Positions 1 through 11,079 of a stretch of 64,000 nucleotides of DNA are shown here, piece by piece. The DNA is from Serratia symbiotica (GTDB lineage Bacteria > Pseudomonadota > Gammaproteobacteria > Enterobacterales > Enterobacteriaceae). The stretch covers positions 1-64,000 of the forward strand of contig FUHL01000001.1 of the NCBI GenBank assembly GCA_900155695.1, given 5' to 3'. The notes beneath the pieces are model-generated. The model had not been told where the DNA came from, made no database searches, and saw nothing but the letters and a program-made list of their open reading frames with translations. Position numbers and translations under genes: made by a program. The stretch's first letter is position 1. Each line of letters starts with the position of its first letter.

Positions 1-262
1 GGTTTACTCCTAGTACGAGAGGACCGGAGTGAACGCACCGCTGGTGTTCGGGTTGTCATGCCAATGGCATAGCCCGGTAGCTACGTGCGGGATAGATAAG
101 CGCTGAAAGCATCTAAGTGCGAAACTAGCCTCAAGATGAGTCTTCCCTGGATCTAAGAGATCCCTAAAGGCACGTTTAAGACTAAGACGTTGATAGGCTG
201 GGTTCGTCAGAGCAGTGATGTTTTGAGCTAACCAGTACTAATGAGCCGTGAGGCTTAACCTT
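1..262 (+). rRNA. rrl: 23S ribosomal RNA, 3' end (partial)
   Basis: The window opens inside 23S rRNA. The sarcin-ricin loop sequence (agtacgagaggaccgg, positions 12-27) is intact, and the last helices match the E. coli 3' terminus, ending in the conserved gaggcttaacctt. The end was placed by comparison with the E. coli 3' end and may be off by a few bases. The remainder of the rRNA operon lies left of the window. 5S rRNA follows after about 100 bases, so this is an ordinary linked 23S-5S operon. Confidence 0.97.
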
Positions 263-362
263 ACAACACCGAAAATGTTTTATGACGTAAAATGTAAAAT
301 TTTTAGCGAGTTTTAGAATAATTTAATAATTAACTCAAGCGTAATTGTAATTAGATAAATTT

Positions 363-481
363 TGCCTAGCGGCTATAGCACGGTAGCACCACCTGATTCC
401 ATACCGAACTCAGAAGTGAAATGCCGTAGCGCCAATGGTAGTTTAGGGTCTCCCTATGCGAGAGTAGGACACTGCTAGGCA
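363..481 (+). rRNA. rrf: 5S ribosomal RNA
   Basis: A 119-base sequence whose ends pair (tgcctagcgg with the terminal gctaggca), with the conserved internal ccgaactcagaagtgaaa and the tgcgagagtagg 3' region of enterobacterial 5S rRNA. It lies about 100 bases after 23S rRNA on the same strand. Several GC pairs of the E. coli molecule are replaced by AT or GU pairs, in line with the base bias of the window. Confidence 0.96.
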
Positions 482-671
482 CTAAAATAAATGTTAATGG
501 TATTATGTATTACGTTAATAAAGTAAGTATAAATAATTTTAACTAAAATGGTTAATTGATTAGGATATTTTTAATTTTCCGATTGATGTTTATAATTTAT
601 ATAGAGTTACCTCTCATACTGAATTATATTAAATTTTTTATCGTATGAAAACATCATATTACATATCATGT

Positions 672-747
672 AGGGGCGTAGCTCAGTTGGTAGAGCACCG
701 GTCTCCAAAACCGGGTGTCGCGAGTTCGACTCTCTCCGCCCCTGCCA
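672..747 (+). tRNA. trpT: tRNA-Trp (anticodon CCA)
   Basis: A 76-base cloverleaf with acceptor aggggcg/cgcccct, anticodon arm ccggt-ctccaaa-accgg (anticodon CCA), T loop ttcgact, discriminator G and an encoded CCA end. It is almost identical to E. coli tRNA-Trp. The T stem (gcgag/ctctc) has one C-U mismatch where E. coli has a G-U pair. It lies about 190 bases after 5S rRNA on the same strand, as trpT does at the end of the E. coli rrnC operon. The tRNA-Asp that precedes it there is not present. Confidence 0.96.
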
Positions 748-1020
748 TATAAGCAAGTAAGTTAGCTGTTGTTTAAGCATCAATATTACATTAAATTTCT
801 ATTTAATATCTTTCACATAATGATCCATAGAAGAATATTTAATAAAAACTCAGCTTCTAACATTTAAGTTACAATTCAAGAAAATTGGAATATTAAAATT
901 ATTGAAGAACTTATGTATGGCAATATTTTTTGACTTAATACGTCATATAGTATTTTAATAAATACAAAATCCCTATAATGTAAGTGATCGGGCTATATAA
1001 ACAGCATAAGTATATTTTTT

Positions 1021-1053
1021 GCTATTAATTTTTGGCTATTAATTTTTGGCTAT
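1021..1053. repeat. 14-bp tandem repeat, about 2.4 copies
   Basis: The unit gctattaatttttg occurs twice without change (1021-1034 and 1035-1048) and is followed by a partial third copy, gctat. It is probably a slippage product in decayed DNA. No function is proposed. Confidence 0.85.
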
Positions 1054-2645
1054 ATAGTAGTAATCTTACGAAAAAAGCAAGAGTACTGATTGAAATTTTG
1101 AAACTTTAGGTTACTATTCTGCATAAATTTCATCCAAATATCCATGTATTGATTTTTTATTTACGTTGTCTTGATTAATAAATATTGTATTAGCCATACT
1201 AGCTATATCTATTAATTCCACTATTCTCAATAAGGCATTTAAAAAGAAACGGTTAAAATGAATTATACTATAGATTCTACGAATTCCCCTAACAGGGAAT
1301 AAACCATGCCATCTGAATCTTATAAATTAGAAGTAACATTGCTAAATACATTGCATGTAGATATTAGCATATCATTACACCAAAAGATCACTATAGTAAG
1401 TATTACATAATGGTCTAATACCTTATAGCTCAAATCAAACATCGTTCCATTAAATATTTCCAAAGAATCATACTGACCTAATAATAGTATGGATATTTAC
1501 ACATCATATTAATATTTAATCTTAATAAAGAATGGCATTTCAAATTAAACTGTCTAATTGTTCTATCTAATCAGTATTTAAATTTAGGAAGAATGATGGC
1601 TTCTTTAGTGATATATATAAGAAGTTAATTTATGATTGCATATTATTTATAAGCCGTATTCCTGAACACGTAAAACTATTACTTACATTAATATGATATT
1701 AATTAAATTATATTGATATAGGCATTGAAATTAATATATTCATAAATCTACATCTGTAGTATTGGTTAGTTGAAATATTCAAATAGAATGAAAAATATGC
1801 AATTTGATAGATTTATCAAAGATATCTTTTATAAAAATTTTTATACAATCCACCCAAAAACTCCTAATTTCTTCATTTAAATAAAGATAAATTATAGATT
1901 GCACATGACTATAGACGAGATATATTGAAGCTCATCAATCATTATTAAATAATGATAGTATTTTTATGTGTAAATTGCTATATTTTTGTATTTGCAATAT
2001 TTGCTGATTATTGCTATTATGCTTACTACTTCAGTACCTTACGTAATCTTGTCAGTAAGCAATAATGCATTATTATCGCTAATGTTACATAGTATATATT
2101 TATTAAGTATTACAGTTGTTTTATGCACAACAGGCCATTATTAACTATATTACTTGCATTTCTGATGACATTACATACATTGCTTACGCAATTAATAAAA
2201 TGAAGTACAGACCTCTCATTTTAATCTCTTATAGCTCACATGCAGTTGACTTCTTGATACATACCTATTGAATAGATACAGTATAATCACTGTATATTTT
2301 ATAGGATAGATTGATCTGAATGAAGAGCGCGATGTAACACTAATATAAATTTCGATAGTCATTTTACTAACTATAACTATCCTACACATTCTTGTGCTTA
2401 TCTTGTAGATAATTAAAAATATAGTGAAGAAAATTCTTGGCAGACAACTCAATTAAGCAGTTGGTATCCTGCAGGCCAAAGGTTATATCTTTAAGGCATA
2501 ATAAAATAGCAAGCAATTAACTTTCGTTCGATGCCCATAGGGCAGCCATGGCTATGGCAATGAAAATTTTATACGCTGTTCATGATAATCATGCAATCCT
2601 TATAGAAGATTATTTGCAGCATCAAAAACCTATATTTGTATCTAT

Positions 2646-2678
2646 TTGCATACTGATTGCATACTTATTGCATACTGA
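2646..2678. repeat. 11-bp tandem repeat, three copies
   Basis: The unit ttgcatactga occurs three times in a row, and the middle copy differs at one base (ttgcatactta). It lies at the right edge of the GC-richer patch that may be a gene remnant. It is probably a slippage product. Confidence 0.85.
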
Positions 2679-3077
2679 TATACTCAGTATACTCACGAGT
2701 TAATTGCTAATACTTTATACCTGCATGAGTATCTAGATAAAATCTGTTTTGCACTTTATTTTGCGTTTATGCTACTTAATGAGTAAAGTAGAGACGCTAT
2801 ATTTTAGTATATCTGCGTGGTACATTAGCACAACACTCCATTAATAACTGAACTACAGAAGCAAGGCATATTTCTTATGCTCAGCACCTTATATTAGTTA
2901 ATAGGACTGAAATAATTTTATAAACTATATTTATATTCTTTTTCTAAGTAATTTTAAATTAGGTTATAATATGCTAGGATTTGATTTTTATTTTTGCATA
3001 GATTCCATGTTAATCTTTGATAATCATGTTCTAATTTTATTTACTACGACGGGACTGATACTAATCAGTATTGCCTT

Positions 3078-5120
3078 ATGAAGAATATTTTGCTAATCCC
3101 TTTTTCCTTACCACCATTTTCGTTCATCACCCCTAAAGATGTTGTTCCTGCAATAAAATCAGTTTTGTCAGATTGCTCCACTGCAGTTGAACACATAATT
3201 GCACAAGAAAAACCATTCACCTGGCAGAACTTATGCCAGCCCCTAGCGGAATTAGATGATCATCTATCGCGTATATGGTCGTCAATTGATCATCTAAACG
3301 CGGTAAGAAATAGCCCTGAATTACGTTCTGCCTATGAGCAAGCATTGCCTCTTCTCTCTAAATATAGCACTGCTATGGGACAGCATAAAGGACTATATCA
3401 GGCATATTGTAACTTAAAAGAAGGGGTATACTTTAACCAGTTAAGTTTATCACAAAAGAAATCGGTCGAAAATACGCTCCGTGATTTTAAACTATCTGGG
3501 ATTGATCTTGCGCTGGACCAACAACAGCGTTATGGTGAGATTGTAGCACGCTTATCGGAATTAAACTTTACATACAGTAATAATGTGCTTGATGCTACTA
3601 TGGGTTGGAGCAAACTAATCACTGAGCCACTTACGCTAAGTGGTATTCCAATAAGCATACTGTCACAAGCTCAGTTAATGGCACAATCTAAAAATAAAAT
3701 AGGTTGGTTGTTAACCTTAGATATGCCGAGTTATCTTCCTATTCTTACTTACGCTGATAACCGTGCATTACGGGAAGAAATATACTTTGCTTTCTCTACC
3801 CGTGCCTCAGATCAAGGACCACATGCTGGAAAATGGGATAATAGTGAAGTGATGGCCGAAATTCTTACGTTACGCTACGAACTAGCTACATTACTTGGAT
3901 TCAAAACATATGCTAATAAATCTTTAGTAACTAAGATGGCAGAAAGTCCAGAAATAGTTATTAATTTTCTTAACGATTTGACTAAGCGGGCCCGTCCTCA
4001 GGCTGAAAAAGAAATAGCTCAATTACGTACTTTTGCTCGAAAATATCACAATATTGATAACTTAGAAGCTTGGGATATTGCCTATTATAGTGAAAAACAA
4101 AAACAACACTTATTCTCAATAAGTGAAGAGAAACTAAGGCAGTATTTCCCAGAGCCAAGAGTATTTAAAGGGTTATTCGAGTTACTAAAACGTATTTACG
4201 GTATAACTATTAAAGAACGCAGTGGTGTTAATGCATGGCATTCTGATGTACGTTTCTTAGATGTATTCAATGCTAATGGCGAGATTTGTGGCAGCTTTTA
4301 TATTGATTTATACGTACGCGAGAATAAAAGAGATGGTGCCTGGATGCATAGTTGTATTGATAGCCTACGTAAGTCCAATGGAACTTTACAAAAACCAGTC
4401 GCTTATATAACCTGCAATTTTAATCGCCCTATTGGTAAAAATACGGCACTTTTTACTCATAATGAAGTTATTACATTATTTCACGAGTTCGGTCACGGCC
4501 TACACCATATCATGACCGAAATTGATACCTCTGGTGTATCTGGTATAAACGGGGTCCCATGGGATGCAGTTGAGTTACCGAGCCAATTTATGGAAAACTG
4601 GTGCTGGGAACCAGCAGTACTAGCATTTCTTTCCGGGCATTGCCAAAGTGGCGAACAATTACCAAAAGATATACTCGATAAGCTAGTAGACACTAAGAAC
4701 TACCAAGCGGCTTTATTTATCTTACGTCAGTTAGAGCTTAGTTTATTTGATTTGCTTTTACATTTTGAGTGTCAGGATACAAACAATATGAAAATATTGC
4801 AAACGTTAGCAAAAGTGAAGAAAAAAGTATCAATTCTCCCTTCGCCACATTGGGTGCGCTTCCCGCATTCATTCAGTCATATTTTTTCTGGTGGTTATGC
4901 AGCTGGTTACTATAGTTATTTATGGGCTGCAGTGCTATCGTCTGATGCTTACTCACGTTTCGAAGAAGAGGGTATATTCAATGCCAAGGTGGGTAGATCT
5001 TTTCTTAATAACATTTTAGCGCGTGGCGGTTCAGAAGAACCAATAGTTCTGTTTAAACGCTTCCGTGGACGTGCACCGAAGTTAGATGCAATGCTTCGCC
5101 ATTATGGAATTACAGAATAA
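3078..5120 (+). CDS. prlC: Oligopeptidase A (M3 zinc metallopeptidase)
   Basis: A 680-residue protein, the same length as E. coli PrlC and collinear with it throughout. The zinc site is complete: HEFGH at residues 469-473, with the third ligand in DAVELPSQF at about Glu499. The C-terminal GGYAAGYYSYLWA region of the family is also intact. PrlC is a cytosolic endopeptidase that degrades short peptides, including cleaved signal peptides. The start aligns with the E. coli start (MKNILLIPFSLPPFS against MTNPLL-PFELPPFS), although no clear ribosome-binding site precedes it. rsmJ lies downstream on the same strand, the E. coli operon order. No sign of inactivation was seen. Confidence 0.97.
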   Translation: MKNILLIPFSLPPFSFITPKDVVPAIKSVLSDCSTAVEHIIAQEKPFTWQNLCQPLAELDDHLSRIWSSIDHLNAVRNSPELRSAYEQALPLLSKYSTAMGQHKGLYQAYCNLKEGVYFNQLSLSQKKSVENTLRDFKLSGIDLALDQQQRYGEIVARLSELNFTYSNNVLDATMGWSKLITEPLTLSGIPISILSQAQLMAQSKNKIGWLLTLDMPSYLPILTYADNRALREEIYFAFSTRASDQGPHAGKWDNSEVMAEILTLRYELATLLGFKTYANKSLVTKMAESPEIVINFLNDLTKRARPQAEKEIAQLRTFARKYHNIDNLEAWDIAYYSEKQKQHLFSISEEKLRQYFPEPRVFKGLFELLKRIYGITIKERSGVNAWHSDVRFLDVFNANGEICGSFYIDLYVRENKRDGAWMHSCIDSLRKSNGTLQKPVAYITCNFNRPIGKNTALFTHNEVITLFHEFGHGLHHIMTEIDTSGVSGINGVPWDAVELPSQFMENWCWEPAVLAFLSGHCQSGEQLPKDILDKLVDTKNYQAALFILRQLELSLFDLLLHFECQDTNNMKILQTLAKVKKKVSILPSPHWVRFPHSFSHIFSGGYAAGYYSYLWAAVLSSDAYSRFEEEGIFNAKVGRSFLNNILARGGSEEPIVLFKRFRGRAPKLDAMLRHYGITE

Positions 5121-5226
5121 CTGACTAGATCAAAGGTATATTTAAGCTAAAAATAATAAGTTAATGCTAGAATATTGACTATTTTTGCGCAGTATTTATA
5201 GTTGATCTTAATCGGAAGATAATCTA

Positions 5227-5880
5227 ATGATATCGCTAATGTTAACTAAAGAAAGACTAGAGCTACATAAACATGACGAACCGAAGCTTGGTGCTATCTA
5301 TGTCGATTTTTTATCAGGTGCTTTGTCATATCGAAGACGTTTTGCTAGTAATCGTAATGAAGCGATAGCTAGAGCAATTGGTATTAAGTATAGTAAATTT
5401 ATAGATGTCTTAGACGCGACTGCTGGATTAGGACGGGATGCCTTTATTCTGGCAAGTTTAGGTTGTCGGGTGAAAATGCTTGAACGCCACCCTATAGTAT
5501 CTGCATTGCTAGATGACGGCTTGAAACGCGGTTATCAAGATAAAGAAATTGGTCCATGGTTGCGTGAAAATTTAATGTTACTACACACCATGAGTTTAGC
5601 GAAGTTATCTAACTATGCCATGCGACCAGAAGTAGTATATCTTGATCCAATGTATCCACTAAAAAAGAAAAGCGCTCTTGTTAAAAAAGAAATGCAAATA
5701 TTTCAATCACTAGTAGGATGCGATGAAGATGCAGATGGATTATTAGATCCCGCTCGTCGACTGGCGACGAAACGTGTCGTAGTCAAACGTCCGTCTTACG
5801 CGCCACCTCTAGGTGGTGTGTCAGCCCATGCCATGACTATAACCAAAAATCATAGATTTGATATCTATATGCCACTATAA
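5227..5880 (+). CDS. rsmJ: 16S rRNA m2G1516 methyltransferase, N-terminally shortened
   Basis: A 217-residue protein matching E. coli RsmJ (250 residues) from its Met33 to the C-terminus. The SAM-binding motif [11 protein letters not shown] and the catalytic-region motif YLDPMYP are present, as is the family ending GHRFDIY. RsmJ methylates guanosine 1516 of 16S rRNA. The first 32 or so residues of the family are missing. In-frame codons just before the ATG (tcg gaa gat aat cta) still read SEDNL, matching the family, but they are preceded by stops. A good ribosome-binding site (ggaag, 5214-5218) sits 8 bases before the ATG, so an internal Met seems to have become the start. The 106 bases after prlC could just hold the lost N-terminus. 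ATG at 5239 is an alternative start. It may be functional or an early pseudogene. Confidence 0.85.
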   Translation: MISLMLTKERLELHKHDEPKLGAIYVDFLSGALSYRRRFASNRNEAIARAIGIKYSKFIDVLDATAGLGRDAFILASLGCRVKMLERHPIVSALLDDGLKRGYQDKEIGPWLRENLMLLHTMSLAKLSNYAMRPEVVYLDPMYPLKKKSALVKKEMQIFQSLVGCDEDADGLLDPARRLATKRVVVKRPSYAPPLGGVSAHAMTITKNHRFDIYMPL

Positions 5881-7632
5881 TTTTATCTGTGTTGCAGTAT
5901 CGTTCTAGATTAAGTCATACTATGCCTGAATAGGCTAATGCATAGTTCGATAACTTTATCTTTAGAAAATACCAATATCGTTAATCAAAAACATACAACA
6001 TTCAATATTATAAAGTGAAATAGATATATTATAATAAACATAAGTATTATTAATAATTAACAAACAACATATAAAATTTTCAGTGCTATAAAAGTTTTCT
6101 TTTTTATAAAAAATAAAGGTAATTAAATACATCAGATTGTATAGGAAAATTGTTCTATCTATTGCCCATGATAATATCAAAAGCACTATTTTTTTTAAAT
6201 GTTTATTTTGATTAATGTAATAAAATATAAAAAATACCTAATTAATTTTTCAGCGCTGATACTAATAATATTACAACGCAGTACAATAATTTTAAAGTAA
6301 ATGATTTGCATCTAATAATGATACGAATATAGAAAATCTTATATAAAATTTTATACAATAACTATTAATTTAATAAATTTATTTTAAAGCATATATATTA
6401 ATATCTTGGTTTATAAACTAACAATAAAGTATTGTCTGAATACATAAATAGAATAAAAACATACCAATAAAAAGCAATAAGAATAATTGATTAGCGTAGA
6501 TTACAGATAATAACATTCTTACTATAAATCGTGATTTAAAAAAGAATATTGACCAATTTATAGCATGTCATTTAATGAAATTAATAAAAATATTTATGAA
6601 ATTTCTCTATTAATTAATATTTAAATTATTTCCTAAAAATGATTATAATAATGTTTGATTAAAAATATATTTTATATTTAAATATAGTGAAACGCCTATT
6701 TCATGTTGTATATTTTATTACCAATTTAATTAAATTTTTTATTTTGTTAAATATTTGTCACATTTTATTAAAACTATATATTTATGCCACTTAATAAACA
6801 ATATATTATATAAAAGTAATAAAATGATGATATTGCATATTAATAATGAAATAAATAGCTCTTCTAATTTCATTTATATTAAATGATACTAAAATCTGTT
6901 TAATAGTAAAATTTAAATGCTATATACAACATTTATTACTATGAAAGTATTTATTTATTATATTTAATGATTATTAAAAACCTATGCCGAATGCAACCAT
7001 TATCTTGTATAAAAAAATTAATTTTGCTTAAGCCGCAAATATAATTAATTTACACCTTAATGAATTGTGTTAAATATCTTATTTAGAAATAGAATGTATA
7101 TCTGCTTTATATATTAATTGATTTATATATTAATTTTATATAAAATTATCTAATTTTTAATTAGTATTACAAGTTTAAAATAGTACAATATAATGCAAAT
7201 AATTGACATATAGCTAAAACAATATTAAATATCTTTAATGGATTGTATTGTTTTTTACATTTTGCAATAGATGTTGCTTATAGAGAAATATAATTAATTC
7301 TATTATTACGATAATTCATCAAAACTTTGCTATTGATTTTTTATATTATAAATAGTTCTGCACTCTATTTGTAAATATTTAAAATTACGCAAACTAAATT
7401 TTATTTTAATCGTAATCCATAAAACTTATTCTACTTAATTTTTTTATTTATTAATATTATATTTTTTTTATTAGCGGCATGCATTAAAATGGATGTAAAT
7501 ATAGTTCTTGATGACTGCATTTTAAATTAACTACTGACTATATGTATAAAATCATTTATCATTATCACTAATTTTTATTTTCATTGTTTATCAATACGAT
7601 CTTTAGTTTCACTCCAAAATTAAGGTAATAAA
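5881..7632. other. Gene-free AT-rich stretch
   Basis: About 1.75 kb, extremely AT-rich, with stops in every frame. No recognisable gene, tRNA, repeat family or pseudogene was seen. A weak Shine-Dalgarno-like taagg lies at its right end before argS. Confidence 0.6.
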
Positions 7633-9363
7633 TTGAATATTAAGTCTTTAATATCAGATAGAGTTCATCAGGCCCTAATTGTTTTAGGAGCACCATTTGA
7701 TGGCAATGTACAGGTATGTCAATCAACGAAATCAAAATTTGGTGATTACCAAGTTAATAGCGTTATGTCAGTTGCAAAAAAAATTAGTATTTCACCTCGC
7801 CAATTGGCAGAGCAAGTGCTGCGCTTTCTATCACTAGATGACATTGCTAGAAAAGTAGAAATTGCTGGTCCTGGTTTCATAAATATTTTTCTAAAAAGAA
7901 CATGGTTAGCCAGCAGAATCGATTTGGCATTAAATTCCAAAAAATTAGGTATAACAGTAGTTCAACCGCAAACAATTATTATTGATTACTCAGCACCAAA
8001 CGTAGCTAAAGAGATGCATGTCGGTCACTTACGTTCTACTATTATTGGTGACGCTTCAGCACGTACACTAGAGTTTTTAGGACATAATGTAATCCGTGCT
8101 AACCATGTGGGAGATTGGGGGACTCAATTTGGCATGCTTATTGCCTATCTAGAGAAAATACAGAATGAAAACGCCGATAATATCGGTCTTTCTGACCTTG
8201 AAAGGTATTATCGTCAGGCTAAGAAACAGTACGACGAAAATGAAAAATTTGCTTCCCGTGCTCGCTCTTATGTTGTTAAGTTACAAGGCGGAGATCTTTA
8301 TTGCAAGAAAGTATGGAATAAACTCGTCAGCATTACCATGAGGCAAAATCAGCTTATTTATAACTTACTAAACGTAACTCTAACTGAAGGTGATGTGATG
8401 GGGGAAAGTATCTATAATGTAATGTTACCAAAAATCATTGACGATCTAAAAACAAAGGGTATAGCTATGGAAAGTGAAGGGGCCATTGTGGTGTACCTTG
8501 ATGAATTCAAAAATAAAGCGGGTAAGCCAATGGGTGTTATAATCCAGAAAAAGGACGGGGGTTACCTATATGCTACAACTGATATTGCCTGCGCTAAATA
8601 TCGCTATGAAATTTTAGGTGCTAATCGTATGTTATACTATACCGATTCTCGCCAACATCAACATTTACTTCAAGTTTGGGCTATCGTACGTAAAGCAGGC
8701 TATGTACCGGATACCCTGCCACTAGAACATCACTGGTTTGGTATGATATTAGGTAAAGATGGTAAACCATTTAAGACACGCACTGGAGAAACGGTGAAAT
8801 TATCTAATTTATTAGATGAAGCTATTCAACGTGCTTATAAGTTAATTACGAAAAAAAAATCAAACATTCCAATAGAAGAAATGACACAAGTTGCTCGTAT
8901 AATTGGCATAGGCGCATTAAAATACGCTGATTTATCCAAAAATCGCACTACTGACTATGTCTTCGATTGGGATAAGATTTTAGCTTTTGAAGGTAATACT
9001 GCACTTTATATGCAATACGCTTATACACGTATTGTATCCATATTTAAACGTGCTGGGATTGATGCAGTAAATTTAACGCTTCCATTAGTAATAAATGAAG
9101 AATATGAAATTGCTCTAGCGCTGCGTCTACTTCAATTTGAAGAGGCTATTACTACTGTAGCGTGTGAAGGCACTCCACATGTCATGTGTAAGTACCTATA
9201 CGATTTAGCTGGATTATTTTCTAAATTTTATGAAAACTGCCAGATTATTAATGCTAATAGTGAAATTATCCGACAGAGTCGTTTAAAGTTGGCTTTACTA
9301 ACATCAAGAACGATTAAAACTGGCTTGTATACTTTGGGTATCGAAACTATTGAAGTGATGTAA
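7633..9363 (+). CDS. argS: Arginyl-tRNA synthetase
   Basis: A 576-residue class I aminoacyl-tRNA synthetase (E. coli ArgS is 577), collinear with the E. coli enzyme over its full length. The additional N-terminal tRNA-binding domain ([15 protein letters not shown]) is present. The HIGH-type signature reads HVGH at residues 129-132 within [16 protein letters not shown]. The anticodon-binding C-terminal domain ends GIETIEVM, as in the family. The start is a TTG, chosen because it aligns with the first Met of E. coli ArgS (MNI) and has aagg 7 bases upstream. It charges tRNA-Arg and is essential. It stands alone between two long gene-free stretches. Confidence 0.97.
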   Translation: MNIKSLISDRVHQALIVLGAPFDGNVQVCQSTKSKFGDYQVNSVMSVAKKISISPRQLAEQVLRFLSLDDIARKVEIAGPGFINIFLKRTWLASRIDLALNSKKLGITVVQPQTIIIDYSAPNVAKEMHVGHLRSTIIGDASARTLEFLGHNVIRANHVGDWGTQFGMLIAYLEKIQNENADNIGLSDLERYYRQAKKQYDENEKFASRARSYVVKLQGGDLYCKKVWNKLVSITMRQNQLIYNLLNVTLTEGDVMGESIYNVMLPKIIDDLKTKGIAMESEGAIVVYLDEFKNKAGKPMGVIIQKKDGGYLYATTDIACAKYRYEILGANRMLYYTDSRQHQHLLQVWAIVRKAGYVPDTLPLEHHWFGMILGKDGKPFKTRTGETVKLSNLLDEAIQRAYKLITKKKSNIPIEEMTQVARIIGIGALKYADLSKNRTTDYVFDWDKILAFEGNTALYMQYAYTRIVSIFKRAGIDAVNLTLPLVINEEYEIALALRLLQFEEAITTVACEGTPHVMCKYLYDLAGLFSKFYENCQIINANSEIIRQSRLKLALLTSRTIKTGLYTLGIETIEVM

Positions 9364-10334
9364 GGTATTAATTATTGCATAAGCATACGGTTCTTTAAAT
9401 GGCAAAATTATAAATTTTAAAGAATAATTTTTGAATAATATTTAAGTATGTGTAATGTATATGCATAAATTATTAATTCTATTAATTTAGAAATATTCAT
9501 AAAGAACTATCATTTTATTTATATTTAGTAATAACCTCAATCATTTTATTTTTTTAACTATAGTGAATTTAATATAATGACATTATCTAATAAACTTACT
9601 AAAATAATCGTATAAACTAATACTTTAATAACTGTGTGTTTTTTGGAATATATTTTATATTTATAAATTTAAAGAAATGTTTATTGCCTTATTTTTAGTA
9701 TAGTGATTAAGATTTTTCAATACTATATTATATAATAATATTATTTATATGTTTATATTTTGTATTAGTGAAGATTAGTGAAGATGAGTGATGTGAACAT
9801 TAATTTTATTTGATTTGATCAAATGTTTGCCAGCTCTTTGCTACTGTATATATAGAATATTAGCAAGAAAGTTATTTCTCAAAAAAAAGCACACAATAAG
9901 CAAGTGGATATTTTATTTTTATCCATTTTATTTCTAATCAGAAATCAACTAAATTTCTGTTCATTACAATAGTTTTATTTTAATATAGATAAAATAATTT
10001 GTTCGACTATCATAGTTAGAGATATGCAATATAAAATACATGCGAATACTCTTAACACGAATACACTAATCTTTTAATATAGTTAAAAATATCTTTTTTA
10101 AGAGATATGCAAAAAATAAAGCAGCGATTAATTTTTTGTATTTTAAAATTGAGTTAAGACTAGACTAAAAGATTGCAATAGATTAATTATTATAGAAAAT
10201 AATATTCATTATTGCTATTCTTTCTTAATTAAACTGATATATTATTCTATAAAATATCATGGAATACAAAGTATATTGAATAATTACATTTAGTTCTTGA
10301 TTGTATTTTAATCTGATTTAAATATTTGATCATA

Positions 10335-10373
10335 AGATCTATAAATAATTAATATTTAATTATTTATAGATCT
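10335..10373. repeat. Perfect 18-bp inverted repeat, 3-nt loop
   Basis: The arms agatctataaataattaa and ttaattatttatagatct are exact reverse complements around a tat loop. No T-run follows on either strand, so it is not a standard terminator. It lies far from the ends of argS and murJ. Its origin is unknown. Templated palindrome correction during replication is one possible cause. Confidence 0.9.
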
Positions 10374-10597
10374 TTACTGGACAATTTTATTTTATCTTTA
10401 ATAGAATAAATTTTGAATTTATGCAAGTAAGTTCAAAATAGGTTATATATACCATTAATAAATTTTTATTTTAATGATATAACTCCAATGACTTTGATAT
10501 GGCTCTACTGACAGCATGCATCTTCTAACTGCATATTTATTCTGAGGCAATATTGCCCTTCAAAGGAAGTTCACTTAGTGAGCTGATTTTATATATA

Positions 10598-10639
10598 AAT
10601 TTACTTTTACATGCACATAATTTACTTTTACATGCATAT
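10598..10639. repeat. 21-bp direct repeat, two adjacent copies
   Basis: Two adjacent copies of a 21-base unit beginning aatttacttttacatgca differ at one base near the end (cacat against tatat). It lies in gene-free DNA and is probably a small tandem duplication. Confidence 0.85.
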
Positions 10640-11079
10640 AAAGATGCCATAGCATCAAGGATTATTACGGCTTCATAGTAGCAGTAAATTATATTAAATG
10701 TGTAAAGGAAATTTTCAGAATGTCTTAATAGGTTATTATCCTCTTTAATATTACTATTGATTTTTTTCTATTCATTTTATAGAAAATTTGAAATATGTTA
10801 AATATTGAAAAATAAATAAATTTATGTAATTAAATTAATAATTTGTTAATATATATTAACGCAAGGTTATAGCGTGAATGATCATTATAAATAATATATA
10901 TAATTATCTATTATTAGATTAGCCTCAAAGTTGCAATCAATCAAATTTAGACTCTAGTTTATCTTATGAAGATTAATTAAATATATATTCTAACAGAAAA
11001 CAAATCAATATCCTACAGTGGTAAGTCTTTAGAATAAACTAAAAATAAATTAACAACGCTTTCATCTAATCGATCGAAA

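Larger units (their letters stand above)
748..3077. other. Gene-free stretch with short tandem repeats
   Basis: About 2.3 kb of AT-rich DNA with stop codons in all frames and no recognisable intact gene. It contains two short tandem repeats, listed separately. A patch at about 2455-2690 is clearly richer in GC than its surroundings and probably marks the last trace of a gene. Read on the plus strand, part of it faintly resembles the N-terminus of RlmJ, the neighbour of prlC in E. coli, but this is too weak to name. Confidence 0.6.
9364..11079. other. Gene-free AT-rich stretch with a long hairpin
   Basis: About 1.7 kb without a recognisable gene. It contains a perfect 18-bp inverted repeat and a 21-bp direct repeat, both listed separately. 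No pseudogene could be identified. Confidence 0.6.

Noticed and set aside
482..671. tRNA-Asp between 5S rRNA and tRNA-Trp
   Set aside because: E. coli rrnC has aspT there. No cloverleaf or tRNA-Asp sequence was found in this gap.
2216..2452. 78-codon minus-strand open frame before prlC
   Set aside because: The composition resembles random AT-rich translation. No family match was recognised.
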